Positions 56,080 to 64,000 of a DNA stretch of 64,000 nt are shown one piece after another. Source of the DNA: Euleptes europaea (lineage: Eukaryota; Chordata; Lepidosauria; Squamata; Sphaerodactylidae); the NCBI RefSeq assembly GCF_029931775.1, contig NC_079312.1:136757872-136821871 (forward strand), in the 5' to 3' direction. The position numbers and the translations under genes are program-made. The notes below the pieces were generated by a model. That model had not been told where the DNA came from. It worked only from the letters and a program-made list of their open reading frames with translations, and ran no database searches. The first letter of the stretch is position 1, and every line of letters begins with the position of its first letter.

Positions 56080-56600
56080 GATGTGGTAGTCTCCAAGGCA
56101 ACCGAGGTCCTAGGGGAAGGGTAGGAGCCCCGGCGTGGTAGTGGAAGTAGGAACAACTACAGGGAATAACTGCACCTCCCCGCAACTACAACCATCTCCT
56201 GCTCGCAACAGAGAGAGAGAAAAAAAAAAAAAACACCAGCTGAAGGTCACTGCAAAGGAAGCTGCAAGGCAAAAAAGGGCCGGCCACATCCGAGGAATTG
56301 CTAGGAGACGCTCGCCGCGCACAAGTGCCGGACTTGTCAGCCTTAACACCCTGGGCTGCCAAGAAGGGCAAAATTCCAGGGGACCAGGAAGCCCGAAGGG
56401 TTTGGGAAGCAGGGAAACGGGCCACAAGGTGTTAGTAGCAGCAAAACTGTTCCAATCAAACATCCTACGAACATGTCAGTGAATGTGAGGAAGTTGTCAG
56501 AGGCATCTCTGTGCGGAGGCCCACAGGAGCTCTCGGCCGGCCTGTCGGCACACTGATCTTCACCCACAGCTCCAAGACCCCAATTCACCATTGCACACGC
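56080..56600. other. CpG-enriched patch in KIF19 intron 2
   Basis: About twenty CpG dinucleotides in 500 bp (for example GGCCGGCCACATCCGAGG and GACGCTCGCCGCGC), unlike the surrounding CpG-poor intron. No conserved protein in either strand; the + strand frame 56135-56482 is not recognised. It could be an unannotated promoter or a young repeat that still has its CpGs. Confidence 0.35.
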
Positions 56601-56612
56601 AATCTTTTAAAG

Positions 56613-56897
56613 CAGTGGTTCCCAACCTTTTTTTGACCAGGGACCACTAGGACTTTTTTGTTCAGAGCAGGGACCCCAAGGTTCAAAATAAAAATCCCGA
56701 GAATTTGAAAATAAACTTTAATCATAACCGTTAGTTAAACATTAAACTTAGAATAATATTTGAATATATATATTTATAATAGAGAACTTTTAATTGAAAA
56801 TATTAATTTATTATGGGTTTATAACTTTGTTTCGCGGACCTTAATTTAGTTCTCGCGGACCCCTGGGGGTCCACGGACCCCCGGTTGGGAACCAGTG
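56613..56897. mobile_element. hAT-like MITE, family B copy 2
   Basis: Starts CAGTGGTTCCCAACC and ends GGTTGGGAACCAGTG, inverted termini. A perfect 8-bp duplication TTTTAAAG (56605-56612 and 56898-56905) flanks it. About 285 bp, no coding capacity, near-identical interior to 31775-32057. Confidence 0.92.
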
Positions 56898-56905
56898 TTT
56901 TAAAG

Positions 56906-57834
56906 TATGTGTAGGAAACCTACGTGCAGGCTCTGTGTGTCCACTCTTCTAGGGGAGAAATGCACACGTAGCCATTTTGTTACAAGTGGGAGTCACAGCC
57001 CTGCCGTGTGTACATACGGATGACGGTGAACAGGGAGATTTCCTGCATGGAAGTGATTCTGTCACATATGAAATGGCTTCACGTATGAAACCTCCATTAT
57101 TCCAGCATGGAGTTCCTGGGAAGAGGCAGCTATCACTGTTGGACGGGCTCCCCAAATTTCAGTCTTCTTCTCAAATCTCAACCAATCCAACTTCCTGTTC
57201 ACCTCTTCCATATTTCCCGAGTTTGGCACCAGCATTCCCTCCTCTTCAAAATCTGCTCTACTTGGTAATCCCATTCCCACTTGTTTCACTACTGTATTTC
57301 TCCCCACTTCCGATGCCCTGGTCTTCCCTGCCTTAGCTTGCTTCACGTAGCTGTATGGGAAGACCAAAAGCCATCAAGTCTAACCACTCCTAAGACAAGT
57401 AAAAACAGAATTTCAAACAGTGCAACTTGACCTCCTGCTTTCCTGATGTCTTTGCAACACCTCTACTTTCCCTTTAGTTAGCATCTGATGACACTAGAGC
57501 CTGAAAACTTGGGTGTGTGTGCTACAGCCATCTTTCTTGGGAAATCCAAACACTTAGCTGTGTCTTGCTGCCTGCCTGGGGTAGTCCAGTGCAAGCCACT
57601 GCCTGCCACTCTGCCTTGTTTATTGGGGCTGTGAGATGCCTTGTTTTGTATCCTCGGTGCAACGCCAGGCATATTCTTCCTTGGAGATCTGTTGTTTTAA
57701 AGAAAGCTGAGCCTTTTGACTGGAATATAGGAGCCATCTAGAGAAGCACTTCAGGAGACTCACAGTCACCCAGTTCCTCAGTCTGTTGGAATACAAGCCT
57801 GTGTCTCTGCTCTACAATGTTACCTTCCTCTCCA
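56906..57834. other. KIF19 intron 2, no recognised feature
   Basis: No exon or named repeat recognised. Confidence 0.45.
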
Positions 57835-58382
57835 TGTGTGTTAAGTGCTGTCAAGTCGCTTCTGACTCATGGCGACCCTATGAATGAAAGTCCTCCAAAA
57901 TGTCCTATCTTTGACAGCCTTGCTCAGATCTTGTAAATTGAAGGCTATGGCTTCCTTTATTGAGTCAATACATCTCTTGTTGGGTCTTCCTCTTTTCCTG
58001 CTGCCCTCAGCCTTTCCTAGCATGACTGTCTTTTCCAGTCACTCTTGTCGTCTCATGACGTGACCAAAATACGATAGCCTCAGTTTAGTCATTTTAGCTT
58101 CTAGGGTCAGTTCAGGCTTGATTTGATCTATAACCCACTGATTTGTTTTTTTGGCAGTCCACGGTATCCGTAACACTCTCCTCCAACACCACATTTCAAA
58201 GGAATCTATTTTCTTCCTATCAGCTTTCTTCACTGTCCAGCTTTCACACCCATACAGAGTAATAGGGAATACGATGGCATGAATTAATCTAGTCTTGGTG
58301 GCCAGTGACACATCCTTACACTTCAAAATATTTTCTAGCTCCTTCACGGCTGCCCTTCCCAGTCTCAATCTCCTTCTGATTT
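57835..58382 (-). mobile_element. Bov-B (RTE-type) LINE 3' end
   Basis: The minus strand encodes the Bov-B ORF2 C-terminus: LIHAIVFPITLYGCESWTVK, MWCWRRVLRIPWTAKKTNQW, AKMTKLRLSYFGHVMRR, then after one stop (near 58039) KTVMLGKAEGSRKRGRPNKR. It ends in the 3' tail TGACTTG-like CGACTTGACAGCACTTAACA that the 5S-SINEs share. 5'-truncated. In KIF19 intron 2. Confidence 0.9.
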
Positions 58383-58524
58383 AGGAACCTTCCTCTCTAG
58401 GAATGCCAAATGCCTCTTTGCAAGCTCTCCCTGCCTTTGTGCCAGTGTCAAGTGCAATCCACTGCCTACTGTATAACTCTGTCCTTGTAGGACACCAAAC
58501 ACCTTGACATGCCTGCACCATAAT

Positions 58525-58576
58525 CTTCTGGGGGTGCCAAATTATTTTCTCTTCTGGGGGTGCCAAATTATTTTCT
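58525..58576. repeat. 26-bp tandem duplication
   Basis: CTTCTGGGGGTGCCAAATTA TTTTCT occurs twice head to tail with no mismatch (58525-58550 and 58551-58576), which points to a recent slippage or duplication. A T-run of about 17 follows near 58600. Confidence 0.9.
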
Positions 58577-59224
58577 CTATTTGGTCTGCAAGCCAGAATT
58601 TTTTTTTTTTTTTTTGTCTATCCAGAAAGGTACCCTTTCTGCCTGGAATTTGGGAGGAAGCATCCCATGGGTGCGGGAAATAATCCCTGAGCACTTCATG
58701 AACGTTGGAAGGAAAACAAAACACAACAAAAAGATACAGTCAGGAAAGCTTAACTCATTGAAACCAACTGAAAATTTAAAAAAGAATAATGAATAAATGC
58801 AACAATGAAATGAAAATGAATATAGCTGCTCCTCAAAACGCACAAAACCAGAGGAGAAGATGGGATGAACATCATAGGCACTAATCCCTCTTTCAAACTG
58901 CCTTCATCTCTTCAAAAAAACTTTATGCCTAGACCTGATGCAATTCATCAAATCTAGTACATGTAACGAGTAGACACAACAGCTTAGCTCTCACTGGAGG
59001 CCGTCTGGGTCCCTTGCTGGGTCAAATGCAGTTAGCACTTCCCAGCAACTCTCAAGGGGAGAGAAAAAAATATATCCTTCTAATCAGCACACCTAATTTC
59101 CCTCCGGATTGCAACAAACGGGAACCAAGTATGGCTAATTATCAGCTGAGGCACATTTCAAAGATGGAGCCAGGAAAGTGGAAAGGGCTTATGGGGGGGG
59201 GGGCTAAGGGGCAAGATTAGGGGG

Positions 59225-59582
59225 CTCTGGTCACCCTGAGGCTCTTAGAGCCAGGCGTGCGATACGATTTGTTTTTACATTATATTTCGGTTGGACCTCG
59301 TTGGTATGCGTGGGGAAGGGCCAGACAAGATCATTGCGTAGACGGGCCTGGTCACGAACGCTGGGCAGGCCGGCAAGTGTGGGGCAGGGTGGGGGGAGGC
59401 AAGCCGCTGGGCTCAGAGATGGTACGGGAGAAACGGAGGACTTTGGTTTGGGAAAATGCACCAGGCGGCTAGCTGCGCGCCCCCTGCGCTCTGAGTGGCC
59501 GTAGAACAGCAAACGTTTCTAGCTGCCAGGAGAGACTCAACAGAAAACGCGCAGCGCAGGGCCCCTGAAGGACACTCGCGTC
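59225..59582. other. CpG-enriched patch split by an L1
   Basis: About two dozen CpGs in 350 bp (CTGCGCGCCCCCTGCGCTC, AACGCGCAGCGCAGG). It resumes after the L1 insertion at 59960. Candidate promoter or first-exon region within KIF19 intron 2. No confident coding frame. Confidence 0.4.
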
Positions 59583-59959
59583 CGAATGATAATGAACAAT
59601 TTTGGGGGGAATGGGAGGCGTGGAGAATTTACTGTGAAAATCCATTTTTGATGGGACCGTTTAAAGGATATTCTTTGGTTTAATCCCTTTTTTTATACTT
59701 TGTATGATGGTTATATTAAGGTACTGAAATTACAAATTTTAACAAGATAAGCATATTTTAACTAAACAATATGGGGATTAATTTTGTTAGCAAAAGGATA
59801 TACAATTTATTTTTTCGATGGAAAAGAGTGAGGGGGAAGTCTTTTTAAGTTTATATTCTATTATTTTTGTTGTTTTTTATTACTTTATGAACTTTTTAGT
59901 AAATATGCTTATGTACCAAATTTGGAAAATAATAATAATAATAATAAAAATTATTTAAA
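59583..59959 (+). mobile_element. L1-like 3' end with 15-bp duplication
   Basis: 377 bp of AT-rich 3' untranslated-type sequence ending (AAT)n then AAAAATTATTTAAAA. A perfect 15-bp duplication AAGGACACTCGCGTC (59568-59582 and 59960-59974) flanks it. The long duplication and A-rich tail show LINE-type target-primed insertion. Young by its perfect duplication. Confidence 0.85.
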
Positions 59960-59974
59960 AAGGACACTCGCGTC

Positions 59975-61280
59975 TGGTAGTGGCCAGATACTGCCCTCAA
60001 GCTCAGCTCTGTGAAATTCAAAATGGCAGCTGTAAGAAGGGGAAGAACTGAAGATGAAAGGGGGTGAAAGTGGCCAGGAAGAATTGCAGAGAAGCACGTG
60101 GGAGCAAGGGGGCGATTACCCAGGAGGGAGAGGGGCTGAAGGTAAGGGGGCAGAACCAGTTCTGGGCTAAGATGGGCAAGAGGGAAACAAAGTCCTGAGA
60201 GAATGAGCCGTCGGGCTAAAGGAAGGAAGGAGTGGCTATGGAGGCCTCACACTGGCCAAAAGGCATGCCTTCTTGGAGAGCAGGAAGCAAAGGCCAAAGA
60301 AGAGAGAGCTAAATATCACTTCCTTGCAATCTTACGGCTTTTAAGATTGGAATTCAAAATGGTGAGATCACTAATTGGCATTTTCTACATTCTGTCGCCA
60401 GAAATATTCAGGCATTTTCTTTCTGCTTGAGGAAGTGATTCTTCTCCTGGGATTTCTTCTCATAACTACTTTTGCTTCTGCCTCCTCCGTAAATCTAGCC
60501 CTAGTTTCTGCGCCTCTGAAACAGCTTTGCAGACAGCAAAGATATATGGAGCAGAAGCAGTATTTGAGAGGAGCGTCTTGGCTCACGACTTCTTTCATGG
60601 AGGCCAAAGTAGTAGTTTTTCTGACATCTATCTAGATGATCTTTTTATTGCTGCTGATCCTCCTGGAATGTTCGGAGCCTTTAGTGTACGAACAAAAAAA
60701 TACTCACCTAGGAAGCATGAACATGGCAGTTCAAGAGGTTCCTCTAGGTCTTAAATGAGAATGGGATGTTCTAGAGGTCTCCTGAATCTCAACAGTATGA
60801 TCTGTTATGGTCCAGACCTGGGCCTGATCTATTACTGCCCTGCTGCTGTGGAACAGCCTGCAAGGAGGGGTGAGGCACATGCCTACCCTGGCTGTTTTCA
60901 AATGAGGCTGCCAAAGGGGATTATTTAAGCCTGAAGGCCACAGGCAAGGAATCTGGCTTATCTCTTTAACTAATGCATTATAAATGATTTTAACTGAAAA
61001 AATTTTTGTACTGTATTTATAGTTGATACCTGCCTTGGTCCCTGACTGGGAGATAGGCAGGGTATATAAATATTCTAAATAAATGAATACTGAAATTTCA
61101 ACTAGCCTTCATTAAGGAATAATACATACAGAAGAAAGTTAAAACCTAAAATGTATTTCTTCTTCACCTGTAACTAGGACTAAATATTCAGACATGTTTC
61201 TCCGTGCTTGAGGAACTGATTCTTCTCCTGTGATTTCTTTTTTCATAATTACATTTGCTTCTGTTTCTCCATAAACCCAG
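59975..61280. other. KIF19 intron 2, distal part
   Basis: Contains a retroposon tail near 61010-61088 (GGGAGATAGGCAGGGTATAT). No exon recognised. Confidence 0.4.
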
Positions 61281-61530
61281 TGAGAGCCAGTGTGGTGTAG
61301 TGGTTAGAGTGTCAGACTAGGATCTGGGAGACCCAGGTTCGAATCCCCATTCTGCCATGGAATCTTGCTGGGTCACCTTGGGCCAGTCACATAGCCTAAC
61401 CTACCTCACAGGGATGTTATGAGGATAGAATGGAGGAAAAGAGAATGATGCAAGCCACTTTGGGTGCCCGCTGGGGAGAAAGATGGGGTATAAATGAAAT
61501 AAATAAAATAATAAATAAAAATAAATAACC
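61281..61530 (+). mobile_element. Sauria-type SINE
   Basis: tRNA head GTGTGGTGTAGTGGTTAGAG and GGTTCGAATCCCC (B box), then the body CACCTTGGGCCAGTCACAT, CCTAACCTACCTCACAGGG and the tail GGGGTATAAATGAAATAAAT with AAATA repeats. This matches the well-known squamate Sauria SINE layout and is the best single marker of a squamate host. In KIF19 intron 2. Confidence 0.88.
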
Positions 61531-62462
61531 ACAGTATTTAAACTGTGTTCCTTAGAATTCTAGAATTCCCACGATTTCACGAGGGAATCCACAGTTAAGA
61601 CAGTGTGTTAGAGTAGATACATATCCCTGAATGACAGGTGCATTAGAGTAACCCTAGGGCAACTGTAAAGCTCAGTGGTTATGGCTGATGCCTCATGTGA
61701 ACTACGAGTCTGCCTCACAATGCACCCCAGAATCCAATGCAACATGCAAGAGTTCTTCAGCAGACACACTGATTTGGAAAGGGTTCCCTGAGAACTAAAC
61801 CGTATGTATTTGGGGAATTCCACGTTCAGAGCACCAGTGATTTTTTTAAAACCCAATTTTCAGGCCCATGGTGGGACTATTCATATTGGAACAGTAGTAT
61901 GTGTGTGGGATTTAAACCTCTCCCTTGTGCCATTTCTTGGAACGGAAATAGCTCCAGAGAGCCACAATGTACTCAGACGTTTACACCAATGAGGCATACA
62001 GCATCAGGAAGCGGCCTTTGGGTCAGGAAACCAGCACAGGGAGAAGGTCTACTACATTCCCCTTCTTGCACACTGTGATCCCAGTTCTTTTTATGCTACT
62101 TACTTCAAATCAAAAGTTATCTAAGTCCTGGGTCTCTCAGCTAACCCTGGCTGCACCCCCGCCCCATGATAAGGTTTCTGTCCTGACTCTCAGTTTCATG
62201 GCAACTCTTAGTCTTTTCTCTCCTATTTTCAGATTTGCCAAAATCCCCTTGGGGGGCTTCCTTTGAACAAGGTGAGCCTGTTTTCAGGCCCAGCATGTAG
62301 CCCGTGACTATGCAAAATGAGACAAAAGAGGAACCTGCATACTATGCTGAATGCTCTTTCCTCACCACTCACATCAAGCTAGATCCCATAACACTTCTGG
62401 CATTTGGCATCAGGCTTCTCAGGTTAAAGCTGGTGGCTCCCAGGCAGGTTTGAGCCACAGCG

Positions 62463-62507
<45 letters not shown>

Positions 62508-62733
62508 GTGACCATGTCCCAGCACCAACCAGGAATGTCAGTTTGCAGAGTCAGAAATACCATTTGGGGAGATTTTTCAAAACCCGTACAACAGTGTTTT
62601 AAAAATGGAACCTACCCCAAATAATTTCCCGGTGCCCTCTTTAACCTTGTATTTCAAAGGTGAGTGCGCCTACTCATAAGCTGTCCAACACAGCCCCCTC
62701 CCCTCCCCCTCACAGGAAGGCTTCCCATAATAC
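61531..62733. other. KIF19 intron 2, start
   Basis: No exon. Holds the (GT)n microsatellite described separately. No other recognised repeat. Confidence 0.5.
62464..62504. repeat. (GT)n microsatellite
   Basis: About 41 bp of uninterrupted TG repeat, likely length-polymorphic. Confidence 0.95.
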
Positions 62734-62814
62734 CTGATCATCCACTTTGTGGGCAATGAGTGTGGCTCCTTCTTCCAGCTCTGCCATGCTGACTGGCCGT
62801 ATGCGAAGGGCCAC
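62734..62814 (-). CDS. KIF19: KIF19 exon 2 (first motor strand)
   Basis: Acceptor CACCTAG-type TTCTAG|GTGGCC and donor GATCAG|GTATTA. Encodes VALRIRPVSMAELEEGATLI then AHKVDDQ. The opening V-A-L-R-I-R-P is the first beta strand of every kinesin motor. The preceding exon (about 13 residues in relatives) is not found between here and 64000. Confidence 0.95.
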
Positions 62815-63207
62815 CTAGAAGACAAGGAGGAGATGCATGAGCTCTAGGCAAGTCCCGCAGGTTGCAATGCGAGAAAGGAAAGAGAAGCAGACGGAAGCAG
62901 CACCTGCATGGAAGCCACAACCCTCCCTGCCATTACCACACAGCCAGGGACAGAGAGCATGAAGAAAGTGCTTTTCACTCCTAAACTTCACTAAACAAAC
63001 TCTTGGTTAATTTCGTTCATCCCTTCCTTGCTGTGAGGGTCTCTGTCTTTGTGTCTCTGCTTTCCATCACCTGCTGTGTTATCAGTGAACTCGTAAAAGC
63101 AGTTCACACCTTCTGGTCTCAGGCGCCAGGCCTGATGGCCCATGTATCTTCCCCCCCCCCGCTGTTCTTCCTGCCAGTACTCCCTCGGGCCGATGCGGCC
63201 TTGGAAG
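62815..63207. other. KIF19 intron 1 or upstream
   Basis: No frame on the minus strand here gives the expected short N-terminal peptide with a donor. C-run near 63151-63160. Nothing else recognised. Confidence 0.45.
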
Positions 63208-63470
63208 TGTGATAGCCGCCCAGACTTCCTGGGATCTGTCTGATGTTTTGTATTATGCCAAGCTTGTAACTTCCCATAACAATAAGTGTGAACCCCAGTG
63301 CCCCAGTGCCCTGGAGTCAATATATTCTGTAAACCCGTATAGCCCCTCACTTGCAACTTTCTACCTGTGCCTGTCTCATCTCCTGAAGGCTTCAATAAAT
63401 CGATTGTTTCTGTATCCACGTCTGAGCAACTGATTTGGAGAAGCAAACTCAGAGAGGGGGATCTCTCACA
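63208..63470 (+). mobile_element. 5' LTR of the gypsy element
   Basis: TGTGA...TCACA termini, AATAAA about 75 nt from the 3' edge. The primer-binding site would begin near 63471 (TTAAGTTGCAAG); the matching tRNA is not assigned. Confidence 0.75.
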
Positions 63471-63522
63471 TTAAGTTGCAAGTCCTTGCCTCTCGGACTG
63501 CAGCTGTACCGCTTTGGACAGA

Positions 63523-64000
63523 ATGTCAGCCGACGAGGACACCACCCCTAACCCCGATGCCCCCAAGGAACCGGACGAGCCGGAGAAGCCGGACCCTAAA
63601 GAGGAGGGAGCCAAGCCAAAGAAACCGAAGGGTCGCGCCCCCGACCAAGATCGGGACGGACGTCCCCGGGGGCTCACTTATTGGCTGGACTCTCCCAAGG
63701 GCTGGTCGCTCTCGCGGACTGCGGCGAAGGATCGCCGGTTGGCCTTCCCCAGCACGGGACTCGAAGGGGACCCGGCCCGCAAAGAGGCCCTCATGGAGGA
63801 AGAACGAAAACAGTGGCAGGAAGACCGCCGGGCTATGCAGGAGCAGATGGAGATCATGCAACGCGTAATGGGTGAGATGGCCACGACCCTAGATGCGCTG
63901 AAATTGCAACCTCCAGCCGGTGCTCCCCCAGACGGGGCGCCAGTAGTTCCGCCCGCAACCCCTGCCCCCCCGGCCCGTCGGGACCTGAAAGTCACGTATG
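63523..64000 (+). CDS. gag: Gag-like protein of the gypsy element (partial)
   Basis: ATG in the context CAGAATGTC. The N-terminal part is acidic and Pro/Lys-rich (MSADEDTTPNPDAPKEPDEP). A helical, Glu/Met-rich stretch follows (KEALMEEERKQWQEDRRAMQ), then a Pro-rich linker, and the frame is open to the window edge. This order (acidic leader, coiled coil, linker before the capsid) is common in vertebrate gypsy Gag proteins. The call rests on context with the LTR, since no capsid or zinc knuckle is yet visible. Confidence 0.6.
   Translation, partial: MSADEDTTPNPDAPKEPDEPEKPDPKEEGAKPKKPKGRAPDQDRDGRPRGLTYWLDSPKGWSLSRTAAKDRRLAFPSTGLEGDPARKEALMEEERKQWQEDRRAMQEQMEIMQRVMGEMATTLDALKLQPPAGAPPDGAPVVPPATPAPPARRDLKVTY

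Larger units (their letters stand above)
21341..62814 (-). other. KIF19: KIF19 gene, coding span visible here (17 exons)
   Basis: KIF19 is a kinesin-8-type motor that walks to microtubule plus ends, destabilises them and limits cilium length. Seventeen in-phase exons give about 906 residues; about 13 N-terminal residues on an unseen first exon would bring it to about 920, against about 998 in human. Counting from exon 2, the P-loop GPTGCGKT is at 91-98, switch I NRASSRSH at 201-208 and switch II DLAGSE at 237-242. A charged coiled-coil stalk follows (exons 10-14), then a Ser-rich, basic tail (SLEAKRRKRRSRSFEVTG). Catalytic residues are all present. The gene is tail to tail with BTBD17. Introns are crowded with transposons but none enters an exon. 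Confidence 0.95.
63208..64000 (+). mobile_element. Ty3/gypsy LTR element, 5' part (runs off window)
   Basis: A 263-bp LTR (63208-63470) starts TGTGATAG and ends CTCTCACA (TGTGA/TCACA inverted ends), with an AATAAATC signal near 63396. A short leader follows. A gag-type frame then opens at 63523 and is still open at the window end (159 codons). The element looks whole as far as it can be seen. The LTR-to-gag layout and composition resemble gypsy elements. It is antisense to KIF19 and probably lies in its first intron or just upstream. Confidence 0.8.

Noticed and set aside
56135-56482. 115-residue + strand protein
   Set aside because: Composition is Arg/Lys/Ser-rich by CpG bias, with no family resemblance, and both strands are open here.
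62464-62520. Bov-B/SINE tail seeded microsatellite
   Set aside because: (GT)n followed by AAAGTG resembles the 5025 SINE tail, but nothing further matches.
62815-63207. KIF19 exon 1
   Set aside because: An ATGCAG|GTGCTG on the minus strand near 62908 looked possible but does not give the expected N-terminal peptide.

Overview
The window is nuclear DNA of a vertebrate, most likely a squamate reptile of the lizard or gecko type. It holds two conserved vertebrate genes, both interrupted by GT-AG introns. The repeats also fit squamates: a tRNA-headed Sauria-type SINE, 5S rRNA-headed SINEs that share their tail with a Bov-B LINE, CR1 and L1 LINEs, many short hAT-like transposons with 8-bp target duplications, and Ty3/gypsy LTR elements. 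The species cannot be named from the sequence alone.

Genes. BTBD17 lies on the + strand in three coding exons (4542-4635, 12586-12862, 14432-15512). They encode a 483-residue secreted BTB/BACK protein, with a signal peptide alone on exon 1. KIF19 lies on the - strand. Seventeen coding exons run from 62814 down to 21341 and encode about 906 residues of a kinesin-8-type ciliary motor with complete P-loop, switch I and switch II. Exon phases agree across every junction. The first coding exon, about 13 residues in relatives, is not visible and is probably beyond position 64000. The two genes are tail to tail, as in mammals.

Layout. 1-4400: upstream of BTBD17, with a solo gypsy-type LTR, three hAT MITEs, an LTR-like block split by one of them, and a long foldback element. 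4400-16450: BTBD17. Its first intron carries a 5S-SINE, a MITE, and an L1 nested inside a CR1 LINE. 16450-21250: intergenic, with two large inverted repeats. 21250-62814: KIF19. Its introns hold SINEs, CR1 and Bov-B fragments, an L1 containing a MITE, a broken gypsy fragment, an 811-bp hAT element, an unclassified LINE with a YADD motif, and an 18.6-kb intron 2 containing CpG-rich patches. 63208-64000: the 5' LTR and gag start of another gypsy element that runs off the window.

I see no bacterial-type operons, CRISPR arrays or cellular RNA genes. The strongest structural novelties are the foldback elements at 3705-3988, 17990-18225 and 20494-20656, and the nested insertions dated by target duplications. 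I saw no wholly new gene system.
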